DNA from: Oscillospiraceae bacterium
Lineage (GTDB): Bacteria > Bacillota > Clostridia > Oscillospirales > Oscillospiraceae
Reading direction: 5' to 3'
Assembly (NCBI GenBank): GCA_030625685.1
Contig: DAOUQJ010000001.1
Location: 124,001 to 188,000, forward strand
DNA length: 64,000 nucleotides
Under the pieces are notes generated by a model that saw nothing but the letters and a program-made list of their open reading frames with translations, had not been told where the DNA came from and ran no database searches. The position numbers were made by a program, and so were the translations under genes. This document shows positions 34,930 through 42,855 of this stretch, in pieces; the first letter of the stretch is position 1, and every line of letters starts with the position of its first letter.

Positions 34930-35412
34930 ATGAGACTATCAGTAGAGATACTGATTGAAAAGTACAAGAATAATATCTATGCAATAGCTTTTAATGTATG
35001 CAAAAACGCTCAAGATGCAGAAGATGTTGTTCAGGATACGTTCATTCAGTATTTATCACGAAAAAAAGATTTTGAAACGGAGCAGCATATACGTGCATGG
35101 CTTATCAGAGTAGCAATTAATAAAGCAAAGAACAAGAACAACACCTTTTTCAGACGAAATACACTGCCCCTGGAAGACTATATGGAAACACTAACTTTCG
35201 AATCACAAGAATCCTCTGAATTATTTGAGACTGTTATGAAACTCCCTGAAAAGTATCGTGTTGTCATTCATCTATTTTATTATGAAGATTATTCTGTAAA
35301 TGAAATAGCGGATATTGTAAAGGTATCTGTAAGTAATGTGAAAGTTAGGTTATCACGTGGAAGAATGTTTCTTAGAGAAACATTAAAGGAGGTATGGATA
35401 GATGACGAATAA
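34930..35412 (+). CDS. ECF-type sigma factor (cargo)
   Basis: A 160-residue sigma factor from ATG 34930, with AAGGAG at the right distance; the open frame begins further upstream without a site. Region 2 is 'YKNNIYAIAFNVCKNAQDAE' to 'DVVQDTFIQYLSRKKDFE', and region 4 is 'LPEKYRVVIHLFYYEDYSVNEIA', quoted here in pieces only as 'KYRVVIHLFYYEDYSVNEIA'. The partner gene downstream overlaps by 11 bp and encodes a membrane-spanning anti-sigma-like protein. First module of the plus-strand cargo island. Confidence 0.88.
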   Translation: MRLSVEILIEKYKNNIYAIAFNVCKNAQDAEDVVQDTFIQYLSRKKDFETEQHIRAWLIRVAINKAKNKNNTFFRRNTLPLEDYMETLTFESQESSELFETVMKLPEKYRVVIHLFYYEDYSVNEIADIVKVSVSNVKVRLSRGRMFLRETLKEVWIDDE

Positions 35413-35992
35413 GGAAAAATATAAACAGGCATTCTCTGCAATTCATATCTCTGATGAATTTTCTTTGGAGGTAAGAAAAGTGAAAAAAACAAGTAAAACG
35501 AAAAAAACCAATCAAATGGTTGCGTCTGTTGCTGCCTTTCTACTTTTAGTGGGTGGCTCAACCGTTGCATACGCTGCTAATTTGGGTGGAATTCAACGTA
35601 CGATTCAACTTTGGATACATGGAGATCAAACTGAAGTAACTATTGATTTTAGTGCTGACGGAAGCTATGGCATGGAATATTCAGACGGCGAAGGAGATAC
35701 GGTTCACCAAGGTGGTGGTGGAGTTGCTTTTAATCCTGATGGAAGCGAAAGACCTCTATCAGAAGATGAACTATTGGATCACCTTGACGACCCAGATGTA
35801 CGATATGAAGACGACGGTTCTGTTTGGATTTACTATTTTAATCAAAAAATTGATATCACAGATAAGTTTGATGACAATGTTTGCTACACCCAAGTTTCAA
35901 ATGGAGAGGAAACATTGTTTATGACTATTAAATATCAAAATGGTTGGTGTAGCAGTCCTCATAAATATCAGAGTCCATCTTCGTTTAATTGA
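35402..35992 (+). CDS. Anti-sigma-like membrane protein paired with the ECF sigma factor
   Basis: A 196-residue protein. A cytoplasmic N-terminus of about 38 residues is followed by one transmembrane helix ('MVASVAAFLLLVGGSTVAYA', about 39-58) and an acidic external domain with Gly-rich and 'DDPDVRYEDDGSVWIYYFN' segments. Overlap with the sigma gene and this topology are usual for anti-sigma factors that hold an ECF sigma at the membrane until an outside signal. GGAGG lies before the ATG. The regulon is unknown. Confidence 0.7.
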   Translation: MTNKEKYKQAFSAIHISDEFSLEVRKVKKTSKTKKTNQMVASVAAFLLLVGGSTVAYAANLGGIQRTIQLWIHGDQTEVTIDFSADGSYGMEYSDGEGDTVHQGGGGVAFNPDGSERPLSEDELLDHLDDPDVRYEDDGSVWIYYFNQKIDITDKFDDNVCYTQVSNGEETLFMTIKYQNGWCSSPHKYQSPSSFN

Positions 35993-36042
35993 TGGTACGT
36001 CTTTGTGCTTGCCAACGCTAATACTTAATAACTACGAAAGTA

Positions 36043-36076
36043 TGGGCAACCTCGCCATTTTACGGCTTGGTTGCCC
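36043..36076. terminator. Bidirectional terminator after the sigma/anti-sigma module
   Basis: GGGCAACC (36043-36050) and GGTTGCCC (36069-36076) pair, followed by TCTTTCT. The right arm runs into a 21-bp sequence shared with the terminator next to maff2. Confidence 0.7.
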
Positions 36077-36130
36077 TCTTTCTATTTCACCATCATAATG
36101 CGAGCAGAGTCCAAAGTATCTTTGTAAAAA
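36071..36130 (-). repeat. maff2 3'-end remnant, copy A
   Basis: Read on the minus strand it ends '...FFTKILWTLLAL' and a stop, aligning with the maff2 end '...APLYIWTILGM' and stop. The 21 bp at 36071-36091 just after the stop are identical to 44482-44502 just after the maff2 stop. These two copies bracket the cargo island. Confidence 0.65.
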
Positions 36131-36263
36131 AGCTTGAGATCATTTTTTGAAAATTCTACTTCATTATGCTACACTATGACTATATTGCCTCTTATATTTG
36201 TGCAAAGAAAGAGAGGAATATAGTTGCTATTTATTGTAAAGTAAAATAAAAGGAGCTGACAAA

Positions 36264-37109
36264 ATGGAATGGATCACACGATTAAATCATGCAATGAACT
36301 ATATCGAAGAACACTTATGTGATACTGTGGATTATGATGAGATCGCAAAACTTGCTTGTTGTTCTTCATATCATTTTCAACGGATGTTTGCATACATGGC
36401 AGATACAACATTGTCAGAATACATTCGTCGCAGACGCATGTCTAAAGCTGCTGTTGATTTGCAAAGTGGTTCTTCAAAGATCGTAGATACCGCCCTAAAG
36501 TATGGATATGATTCTCCAACAGCATTTAATCGTGCATTTAAAAGCATTCATGGTGTTGCCCCATCTCAGATAAAAACAGATGGTGTTTCTATCAAGGCTT
36601 TTCCACCTATCAGCTTCAAAATGACAATAAAAGGAGCAGAAGAAATGGAATACAGAATTGAAAGCAAAGACGCTTTTAGAATTATTGGAGTAAGTGAACC
36701 CTTGCATCGTGAAGTAGAAAAGAACTTTGAAGAGGTTCCACAAATGTGGCAAAATGCAACTACAAATGGTACCATTCCAAGGCTTGCTGCTATGATGAAC
36801 AGTGAGCCGATGGGTATGCTTGGTATTAGTGTTTGTAACGAAGAGAATTGGAGATATTTTATTGCAGTTGCAAGTCATCATGAAATTGACAACACATTAC
36901 AGGAATATATCATTCCAGCTACTACATGGGCGATATTTTCAGGTAGTGGCAGTGGCAAGTCTATCCAAGAATTAGAAAAGCGTATTGTTACCGAATGGTT
37001 GCCAACCTCAGGATATGAGTATGGAAACGCCCCTGATATTGAGGTGTATTTGAATGCTGACCCTGAAAATATGAAATACGAAGTTTGGATACCAGTTATG
37101 AAAAAATAG
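36264..37109 (+). CDS. AraC-family regulator with GyrI-like ligand domain (cargo)
   Basis: A 281-residue regulator. The AraC DNA-binding domain is N-terminal: 'LACCSSYHFQRMFAYMADTT' for the first helix-turn-helix and 'KYGYDSPTAFNRAFKSIHG' for the second. Residues about 125-280 form a GyrI-like domain ('FRIIGVSEPLHREVEKNFEE') that binds small molecules in SoxS/Rob-like multidrug regulators. AAAAGGAG precedes the ATG. It is followed after 13 bp by the DUF5131 gene, with which it probably forms an operon. Confidence 0.88.
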   Translation: MEWITRLNHAMNYIEEHLCDTVDYDEIAKLACCSSYHFQRMFAYMADTTLSEYIRRRRMSKAAVDLQSGSSKIVDTALKYGYDSPTAFNRAFKSIHGVAPSQIKTDGVSIKAFPPISFKMTIKGAEEMEYRIESKDAFRIIGVSEPLHREVEKNFEEVPQMWQNATTNGTIPRLAAMMNSEPMGMLGISVCNEENWRYFIAVASHHEIDNTLQEYIIPATTWAIFSGSGSGKSIQELEKRIVTEWLPTSGYEYGNAPDIEVYLNADPENMKYEVWIPVMKK

Positions 37110-37122
37110 GAGTCTTGTTACT

Positions 37123-37830
37123 ATGGCTATGTGGAACCCGTGGAGAGGCTGTCATAAATATAGTGAAGGTTGTAAGTTTTGTTATACTCATAAAGGTGAT
37201 TTTAAACGAAACATAGATACCAATGTCATTGTAAAGACCGACAAGTTTTATGCTCCGATACAGAAAACGAAAAAGGGAGAATATAAAATTAAATCAGGTC
37301 AAACGGTATATCTCTGTTTTTCTTCTGATTTTTTAATTGAAGAGGCTGATGTGTGGAGAGATGAGTGCTTTCAGATGATGAAAGACCGTTCAGATTTGCA
37401 TTTTATATTTTTAACCAAGCGAATTGATCGATTTATGGATTGTATACCTGATGATTGGGGCAATGGTTATGACAATATTACTGTGGGTTGCACCATTGAA
37501 AATCAAGCTATAGCCGATGATAGACTATCTATCTTTAGCAAGCTACCCATCAAGCATAAAAATATTATATGCCAACCACTCTTGGAAAAAATCGACATCA
37601 AACAATATCTTGATCATATAGAACTGGTCGTTGTCGGTGGTGAGTCTGATTACCATGCACGACCACTCAACTATGATTGGGTGTTATCATTACGAGAACA
37701 ATGTAAAACAAAGAATATACATTTTGAGTTTAGGCAATGTGGAACTCATTTTCTCAAAGATGATAAAAAATATACACTAACTGTTCGTCAGCTATGCAGT
37801 CAAGCAAGAAAAGCCAATATAGATTTTTAA
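37123..37830 (+). CDS. DUF5131 (Gp37/Gp68-like) family protein (cargo)
   Basis: A 235-residue protein starting 'MWNPWRGCHKYSEGCKFCYT'-like from ATG 37123 with AGGAG upstream. The CxxxxxGCxxCY cysteine pattern and the conserved 'CFSSDFLIEEADVWRDECF' and 'GGESDYHARPLNYDWV' segments identify the DUF5131 family, related to phage Gp37/Gp68 proteins and radical-SAM-like folds. The three clustered cysteines may hold a metal or Fe-S centre. Activity unknown. It is co-transcribed with the AraC-GyrI regulator. Confidence 0.85.
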   Translation: MAMWNPWRGCHKYSEGCKFCYTHKGDFKRNIDTNVIVKTDKFYAPIQKTKKGEYKIKSGQTVYLCFSSDFLIEEADVWRDECFQMMKDRSDLHFIFLTKRIDRFMDCIPDDWGNGYDNITVGCTIENQAIADDRLSIFSKLPIKHKNIICQPLLEKIDIKQYLDHIELVVVGGESDYHARPLNYDWVLSLREQCKTKNIHFEFRQCGTHFLKDDKKYTLTVRQLCSQARKANIDF

Positions 37831-37833
37831 TTT

Positions 37834-37855
37834 GAGCCACTCGTTTGAGTGGCTC
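37834..37855 (+). terminator. Terminator after the DUF5131 gene
   Basis: GAGCCACTC (37834-37842), GTTT loop, GAGTGGCTC (37847-37855), a perfect 9-bp stem 5 bp after the stop. The T tract is weak. Confidence 0.65.
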
Positions 37856-37861
37856 TGCTGT

Positions 37862-37914
37862 TTATAAACCCAATATAGTCCAGTCGATACTTGCATCAGG
37901 ACGGTGAACGGATT
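37862..37914 (-). repeat. maff2 3'-end remnant, copy B (with a weaker copy at about 38049-38070)
   Basis: On the minus strand it reads '...HRPDASIDWTILGL' and stop, very close to copy E and to the maff2 end. A diverged second copy at about 38049-38070 (minus strand 'RQDVNIGLYF') runs into the PadR promoter and supplies part of its -35 region. Confidence 0.65.
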
Positions 37915-38063
37915 TTTAGTTTCATGGTTTTTTTCTTCTTTCTGTTGAGGATATTTAACATATGGAACGATTATGGTATATAAAAACACCCTTACTCAAA
38001 ATCTTCATAAAACTATTTTTCAGACTTCTTATCAGACTTGAAATAGAGTCCGATATTAACATC

Positions 38064-38118
38064 TTGACGGTATCGATATTCGATGCTATCATATAAACAC
38101 ATATATCGATATTCGATG
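38064..38118 (+). promoter_or_regulatory. PadR-operon promoter with two direct-repeat operators
   Basis: TTGACG (38064-38069 region) and TATCAT are 17 bp apart. The 15-mer TATCGATATTCGATG occurs at 38071-38085, inside the spacer, and again at 38104-38118, just before the PadR ribosome site. Starts are 33 bp apart, about three helical turns, so two PadR dimers could bind on the same face. This strongly suggests autorepression. Confidence 0.75.
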
Positions 38119-38135
38119 TTTTGTGAGGTGATTGA

Positions 38136-38459
38136 ATGGCACGAGAAAAATATCAAACTTTAACAGAGCAAATGTTTTATATTCTTATTTGCCTAAACCA
38201 TGAAAGCTGTGGTGTAGATATTATGAAAAACGTGGAAAAGCTTACAAATGGCAGAGTTATCATTGGTCCAGGAACCCTATACAGCTTATTGGATAACTTT
38301 GTAAAAGAGAGAATGATTATCGAAACCAAAATCATAAATCGAAAGAAAAACTATGTCATAACAAGCCTTGGTGCAGAAATGCTTGAAAAGGAATATCTTA
38401 GATTAATAAATCTGAAAAACGACTATGAAGTGCTGGTAAGAGGTGGTGATAAGTCATGA
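38136..38459 (+). CDS. PadR-family transcriptional regulator (cargo)
   Basis: A 107-residue winged-helix repressor: 'TEQMFYILICLNHESCGVDI', 'GPGTLYSLLDNFVKERMI', and the wing 'NRKKNYVITSLGAEMLEKEY' are typical of PadR proteins. GTGAGGTGATTGA precedes the ATG. The stop overlaps the start of the DUF2812 gene (ATGA). PadR/DUF2812 pairs are a standard Firmicutes arrangement in which PadR represses the operon until its ligand appears. Confidence 0.9.
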   Translation: MAREKYQTLTEQMFYILICLNHESCGVDIMKNVEKLTNGRVIIGPGTLYSLLDNFVKERMIIETKIINRKKNYVITSLGAEMLEKEYLRLINLKNDYEVLVRGGDKS

Positions 38460-39844
38460 AAGATACCGTTAAAAAGGTCATCAATTTTAGATTTGACCGT
38501 TATAAAGATGTAGAAATCAAATTGGAGAAATTGGCAGCAAAGGGATTGCTGCTTGAGGAGTGTGGACCCTTTTTATGGACATTTAGAAAAGGATCACCCC
38601 AAAATTTAAAGTACACTGTCACATATTTTTCCGAGGCCTCTCTATTTAATCCCGACATTACCGATAAGCAGCAAACATATTTCGATTATGCTGAGGCTGC
38701 TGGTTGGCATTATGTGACAGAGTTTAACCAAATGCAAATATTTTGCAGTGATTCTGACAATCCCATACCATTTGAGACGGATGAAAAAGAAAAATTTGAT
38801 AACATCAGAAGATGTATGAAAAAGAGCTTTCTTCCATCTATGGTTGGTCTGATTTTGGTGTTTATGTTTAACTTGCTTGTACAGTTCAATTCTTTTCAAT
38901 TAAATCCAATCGATTTTCTGTCAGACCCAATTCGACTGATTTCTTTTTCTATGATTTTGGGAGCACTCATCTATAACGTGTATTCCTTGCTTTCTTACTT
39001 CATTTGGTGTAAACGCTCGGAGAGGTTGATCTTCAGAGGTGGAGGCTGTTTTGAAAATACCAACTTAGTATACCGAATTGTTGATATCATCTTTATGATC
39101 TTTATTTTCGGAAGCTTAGGTTACTTCTTGCATTACCTTATTTTTGAACAAAGTTGGTTCGCTTTAGTACTATCTATCTTACAAATGCCAATCCTCCTGA
39201 TTGTATTTTGGTCATCAATCAACTATTTAAAAAAGAAAAAAGCATCTGCTATGATCAATAAAGTGATATCGTTTACTGTGCTTATCGTTGCCAATTTTGC
39301 CTACCTCGCATGTATTATGTTGTTGATTATGAAATTCGGAGTTAATACCGGTAATGACTCGGATTATCGCACCGTTGTTTGGCCCATTACCTCAACAAGC
39401 AGTCACGAATACAGGCTATATAGCGATGATATTCCCCTCACCTGTGAAGATTTATACAGCCCAATTGATTATGACTATTATTCATATGAAAAAGAGATTG
39501 CTAGCTCATTTTTTCTTGCAAAAAGTAATTATCGGCAAAATGCACTACCAGCAAAAGACGCACCTGTAGAGATAGAATACGATATCTTAGAACCGCAATT
39601 TGATTTTGTTTATCATCTAGCAAAAAATCATCTGCTTGAAATACCCCATTGGCGAGAGAATATGAGCTTTGAGACCATCGACAATAACATGTTTGACACG
39701 AAAGAAGCTTACGAGCGCTACTATGAGAATACTCCGACAGGCGAGTACATCTTATTTTTTGAAGACAAAATCATTGAGCTCAATATGGAAAAACTACCAA
39801 CCACAAAACAAATTTCGATTATCAAAGAAAAATTGCTCACTTGA
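38456..39844 (+). CDS. DUF2812-domain membrane protein (cargo)
   Basis: A 462-residue protein. Residues about 1-115 form the DUF2812 domain ('FRFDRYKDVEIKLEKLAAKG', 'YFDYAEAAGWHYVTEFNQMQ'). Several transmembrane helices follow (about 122-145, 155-180, 205-245, 265-295), then a C-terminal soluble region of about 150 residues. It overlaps the PadR gene by 4 bp. The family is thought to sit at the membrane downstream of PadR control. Its biochemical role is not known to me. Confidence 0.85.
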   Translation: MKDTVKKVINFRFDRYKDVEIKLEKLAAKGLLLEECGPFLWTFRKGSPQNLKYTVTYFSEASLFNPDITDKQQTYFDYAEAAGWHYVTEFNQMQIFCSDSDNPIPFETDEKEKFDNIRRCMKKSFLPSMVGLILVFMFNLLVQFNSFQLNPIDFLSDPIRLISFSMILGALIYNVYSLLSYFIWCKRSERLIFRGGGCFENTNLVYRIVDIIFMIFIFGSLGYFLHYLIFEQSWFALVLSILQMPILLIVFWSSINYLKKKKASAMINKVISFTVLIVANFAYLACIMLLIMKFGVNTGNDSDYRTVVWPITSTSSHEYRLYSDDIPLTCEDLYSPIDYDYYSYEKEIASSFFLAKSNYRQNALPAKDAPVEIEYDILEPQFDFVYHLAKNHLLEIPHWRENMSFETIDNNMFDTKEAYERYYENTPTGEYILFFEDKIIELNMEKLPTTKQISIIKEKLLT

Positions 39845-39867
39845 TGCTAGAAACTCTACTCATAAAA

Positions 39868-39909
39868 AAATGGAGCGACCTTTCAGCTATGGCTAGGTCA
39901 CTCCATTTT
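39868..39909. terminator. Terminator after the PadR/DUF2812 module
   Basis: AAAATGGAGCGACC (about 39867-39880) and GGTCACTCCATTTT (39896-39909) form a long stem with one bulge, followed by T-rich sequence on the plus strand and an A7/T7 tract on the other side. Confidence 0.75.
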
Positions 39910-39913
39910 GATT

Positions 39914-39980
39914 TTACCGTCATAATCCGAGCATAGCCAGAGTACCCTTGCATAAGGATGGTGAGCTGATTTTAATTTCC
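39914..39980 (-). repeat. maff2 3'-end remnant, copy C
   Basis: On the minus strand 'KSAHHPYARVLW' aligns with copies A, E and F up to the conserved Trp. One base is missing after the Trp codon, and the following 20 bp match copy A. It lies right after the terminator of the preceding module. Confidence 0.6.
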
Positions 39981-40126
39981 ATAGTGTGTTTCTCACTTTC
40001 TACTGTTCATATGCAAATGGTTGAAGGCTTTTGCGTTGCTATGCTAAAATAATAAAATACTACCGTACAAAATCTTGTTGAAACGGTAGTTATAAAGATT
40101 TGCTTGCTCTATATAGAAAGTATGAG

Positions 40127-40774
40127 GTGATTTATATTCTTTTTGATAATAAAACATTAGCTATAATAATGATAGCTGCTATTGTTGGGGATTTTGCAAT
40201 TCCCTATATGATCGCACCATTTTATAAAGGATACGCGCATAAAACCTTTGTTATGAGTGTTTTAGGAAGTCCCAGCAGTCCGGTACGCATCATTTATAAT
40301 GCTTGGCTAATTTTACTTGGGGTTTTACTACTCATTTCCAGTAAATTAGTATTTATCCAGTTTTTCGATGTTTCAAAAGGGTTGTCCATTGCGGTAATAC
40401 TACTACTTACGGTATTCGCAATTGGTGCGGGAATCTTGTCTGGAATATTTAGTGTTAACGAAAGCAAAGAAGCCGTTACAATTGCTTCTAGGATTCATGG
40501 TATGGGAGCATCCATTGGATTTATGCTGTTACTGTTTGCTCCGCTGCTACTGGCAATCCTATACTTCAAGACGAATGATATATTTGAAGGCATGGTTTCA
40601 CTCCTTTGCTTTGTTTTTGCATTTATTTTCTTTGTATTATTTATTATGGCAGATAAGCCAAAGCTTCAGAATACAGTTATTGCATTTGAAGGGTTGTGGC
40701 AAAGATTGACCCTTCTTTTTATGTATATTCCTTTTGCATATCTTGCTATATCAGAATTATTATCATCAAAATGA
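40127..40774 (+). CDS. DUF998-family membrane protein (cargo)
   Basis: About 215 residues with six transmembrane helices. The start is uncertain. GTG 40127 with AGAAAG upstream is preferred; TTG 40100 is in frame. The opening 'IVGDFAIPYMIAPFYKGYAH' and 'SVLGSPSSPVRIIYNAWLIL' match DUF998 proteins of the frog antimicrobial/terpene-cyclase-like membrane group. It forms a single-gene module in the cargo island, between remnants C and D. Function unknown. Confidence 0.75.
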   Translation: MIYILFDNKTLAIIMIAAIVGDFAIPYMIAPFYKGYAHKTFVMSVLGSPSSPVRIIYNAWLILLGVLLLISSKLVFIQFFDVSKGLSIAVILLLTVFAIGAGILSGIFSVNESKEAVTIASRIHGMGASIGFMLLLFAPLLLAILYFKTNDIFEGMVSLLCFVFAFIFFVLFIMADKPKLQNTVIAFEGLWQRLTLLFMYIPFAYLAISELLSSK

Positions 40775-40877
40775 GCAGACGCCCCTATGTTCCTTTTCAT
40801 ATCTGTTTAGATAAATCTTAATTGATTTCAAAATATGATAGATCCTCTAGGCTTTTCCTTTAGTATAGAGACTCTTA

Positions 40878-40925
40878 CTAACATAATCCCACAATAATCC
40901 AAATAGTACTTGCCAAAGGATAGCG
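40878..40925 (-). repeat. maff2 3'-end remnant, copy D
   Basis: On the minus strand it reads '...YPLASTIWIIVGLC' and stop, aligning with 'HPNASIIWDIIGV' of copy E and 'APLYIWTILGM' of maff2. Confidence 0.55.
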
Positions 40926-40994
40926 ACTTATTGACTACACATTTTCCTAATGATATAATATTAAAAAGTCAATTTAGGCATGTGCAGGAGTTCG

Positions 40995-41017
40995 TAGGTT
41001 CGAATCCTACCTTAGCT
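40995..41017 (+). other. tRNA 3'-fragment (T-arm), possible old attachment site
   Basis: GTAGG-TTCGAAT-CCTAC at 40995-41010 is a perfect T stem and consensus T loop, followed by 7 bases (CTTAGCT) in the position of an acceptor strand. No 5' half is present, so this is not a tRNA gene. Such fragments are left behind by elements that integrate into tRNA genes. Confidence 0.5.
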
Positions 41018-41019
41018 TT

Positions 41020-41037
41020 GATACTACTTGTAGTATC
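41020..41037. repeat. 18-bp palindrome
   Basis: GATACTAC-TT-GTAGTATC, 8-bp perfect arms, directly after the tRNA fragment. It could be an operator or recombinase site. Confidence 0.5.
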
Positions 41038-41101
41038 AGTATGGGGATTGTTAAACAGTTTCGTTTGTTTTTCTTTGAACACTAAGAGATGTGAGGTAAT
41101 T

Positions 41102-41179
41102 ATGGAGAATCTATCAAAAATTTTTACAACTATTTCAGTTGACCTTGTCGCTGTTGGTATAGCACCTGCACTTCCCTAA
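41102..41179 (+). CDS. 25-residue hydrophobic peptide, uncertain gene
   Basis: ATG 41102 preceded by GTGAGGTAATT encodes a 25-residue peptide (start 'MENLSKIFTTISVDLVAVGI') ending just 14 bp before a strong terminator. Good ribosome site, compact transcription unit and amphipathic-hydrophobic content make expression plausible. It may be a leader peptide, a small membrane peptide or the start of a truncated gene. Confidence 0.4.
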   Translation: MENLSKIFTTISVDLVAVGIAPALP

Positions 41180-41193
41180 ATTGATTTTATTCT

Positions 41194-41230
41194 AAGACAG
41201 ATGTTTCTTATTGAAACATCTGTCTTTTTT
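41194..41230 (+). terminator. Strong Rho-independent terminator
   Basis: AAGACAGATGTTTC (41194-41207), loop, GAAACATCTGTCTT (41213-41226) and a further T4. A perfect 14-bp stem after the 25-residue ORF. Confidence 0.85.
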
Positions 41231-41231
41231 G

Positions 41232-41282
41232 CTATACCCCAATAATATCCCAAATGATACTTGCATTAGGATGGTGGGTTAT
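41232..41282 (-). repeat. maff2 3'-end remnant, copy E
   Basis: On the minus strand it reads '...ITHHPNASIIWDIIGV' and stop (41234-41232). The frame is open and ends at the same place as maff2. It directly abuts the terminator on its left. Confidence 0.65.
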
Positions 41283-41432
41283 TTTATTGTAACCTATACT
41301 TTGTTCATGGTATAATTTAACTATTATGACTCTACATCTAAAAAGTGTAGTATAGAACAACAGCTCGGTGGAGCTAATGAATATTTGGCGACATTACAAT
41401 AAATCTATGTTTGAAAGTGAGTGAATGGATAC

Positions 41433-41582
41433 GTGAAAAAGCAAATTGATTTCGCACATCATGTAGATGACTATGAGTGTATGTGGAACGGTATTGAAGG
41501 TTTATACATAAAAATGTCGGGCAAACAATTACCGCCCAGTTTTTTCTTTGTTCTTAAGGTTGGTTGCACTTGTCGATGGTAG
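41433..41582 (+). pseudogene. N-terminal fragment of a BtrH-like protein, probable remnant
   Basis: GTG 41433 opens about 49 codons ('VKKQIDFAHHVDDYECMWNG', then 'MSGKQLPPSFFFVL') and stops early. The pattern resembles the N-terminus of BtrH_N-type proteins, which are normally more than 300 residues. The ribosome site is weak. It looks like the front of a truncated gene; the family match is tentative. Confidence 0.4.
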
Positions 41583-41592
41583 GACAAAGAAA

Positions 41593-41721
41593 ATGTATGA
41601 ATTTCTTGCCCCACTGTGGTGGTCTCTTATTTATGTGGGGTTGACGGCCTTTGGAATTATAATAACTTTTTTATTTAGTTTTGGCCTTAGAAAGGAGCAA
41701 ACATATGAAAAAGACAATTAA
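41593..41721 (+). CDS. 42-residue transmembrane peptide overlapping the YfjL-like gene
   Basis: ATG 41593, with GGTAGGAC upstream, encodes a peptide with one membrane helix (about 6-31, including 'WWSLIYVGLTAFGIIITFLF') and a charged tail. Its last 17 bases overlap the next gene, whose AAAGGAG lies inside this frame. This arrangement points to translational coupling. Confidence 0.5.
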   Translation: MYEFLAPLWWSLIYVGLTAFGIIITFLFSFGLRKEQTYEKDN

Positions 41722-42511
41722 AATAATTGCAAATTCTGTAGCAATCATATTAGTATCAGGCATATTATTTTTTGCAAATGCTTTTGTGGGCAACCCCATT
41801 TCAAAAATGTTAGTGAAACACAATTCCGAGCAATATATCTCTGAAAATTATGGTGAACTTAATCTCAAAAAAGAAATTGGATATAGCTTTAAGGATGGCA
41901 GATATTATGTGAAGCTCTCCAGTGATGAAATCAAAGACTTGCATTTTACCCTCTATTACAACAAAATGGGTAAATTGGTAAGAGATTTATATGAAAATAA
42001 CATCACAGAGGGTTGGAATGTTTTAGATAGAATCAACGAAGAGTATCGTAATGACACCGATATTACCTTTGAAAAACTCAAAAACTCTCCATTATTTTCA
42101 ACTTGTGATCCTTTCCACACTTCTGTATATTTAGCTTCTAAGATTGAAATAAACGATAGGATCAGCGAGATTGGCTATGCCAATGGTGGAATTGATGGAA
42201 GGACACTTGAGCTTGACAAGGAATACGACATAAAGAAACTTGGGGCAATGGGCGGTACTATTGATGTGAGTGTTTCTTTTAAAGATGGAAATGAGAGCTA
42301 CGAGCGTGGTGCGGAGGCTTTAAGAGAAATCAAAAAGGTTTTTGATGAAGAAAATATGGGCTTTTACTACATTCATTTTGCTATATATAACACAGAGGGA
42401 AACTATGCGTACAGAATTGATTTTTTCCCATATAGCCAGATTGACAGCGTGGATTTAGCTGATAAGATTAAAATAGCTCATGAAACAAATCCTAATAAAT
42501 ACGATAAGTAA
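41705..42511 (+). CDS. YfjL-like membrane-anchored protein (cargo)
   Basis: A 268-residue protein from ATG 41705 with an ideal AAAGGAG site; the open frame starts 8 codons earlier at a poor TTG. An N-terminal membrane helix (about 7-27) is followed by 'NAFVGNPISKMLVKHNSEQYI', quoted in part, a pattern seen in B. subtilis YfjL-like proteins, and then an external alpha/beta domain. It forms a two-gene module with the overlapping 42-residue peptide. Function unknown. Confidence 0.7.
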   Translation: MKKTIKIIANSVAIILVSGILFFANAFVGNPISKMLVKHNSEQYISENYGELNLKKEIGYSFKDGRYYVKLSSDEIKDLHFTLYYNKMGKLVRDLYENNITEGWNVLDRINEEYRNDTDITFEKLKNSPLFSTCDPFHTSVYLASKIEINDRISEIGYANGGIDGRTLELDKEYDIKKLGAMGGTIDVSVSFKDGNESYERGAEALREIKKVFDEENMGFYYIHFAIYNTEGNYAYRIDFFPYSQIDSVDLADKIKIAHETNPNKYDK

Positions 42512-42585
42512 TTTGTATATCATGAGCACACCCTCACTTATAGAGACTTTACTCCTGCCATACAAAATCTACCTAATATCGAAAT

Positions 42586-42620
42586 CTACCCACTGCACAT
42601 TCACGAAGATGTGCAGTAGG
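42586..42620 (+). terminator. Hairpin after the YfjL-like module
   Basis: ACTGCACAT (42592-42600) and ATGTGCAGT (42609-42617), extended by CTAC/GTAG, form a stable stem about 75 bp after the stop codon. Confidence 0.6.
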
Positions 42621-42630
42621 TTGTGTCTTG

Positions 42631-42690
42631 TTATACGCCAATAATATCCCAGCGTATCCTTGCATAAGGACGGTGGTTTGATTTTAGGTT
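42631..42690 (-). repeat. maff2 3'-end remnant, copy F
   Basis: On the minus strand it reads '...SNHRPYARIRWDIIGV' and stop (42633-42631), sharing 'WDIIGV' and stop with copy E and 'HxPYAR' with copy C. It sits immediately after the hairpin of the YfjL-like module. Confidence 0.65.
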
Positions 42691-42855
42691 CCATAGTGCT
42701 TATCCGTTCTATTGTTTACAGCTTGAGAGTTGAAGCTTTCACTTTAACATGGTAAACTTATTCTATATATCTACCGATGAAAACTTTTGTGAAACGGTAG
42801 CAGTTGAAAAAACACCCAGTGGGTAAAATTTATATCATTTTGCAAGGAGAATGCA

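Noticed and set aside
37792-37989. 65-residue minus-strand ORF covering scar B
   Set aside because: It uses a different frame from the maff2-like reading and is explained by the remnant and terminator sequences.
40995-41017. Complete tRNA gene
   Set aside because: Only the T arm and a possible acceptor strand are present; D arm, anticodon arm and 5' acceptor are missing.
40910-41179. 89-residue ORF over the tRNA fragment
   Set aside because: It runs through a T-arm and a palindrome with no ribosome site; only its last 25 codons have a credible start.
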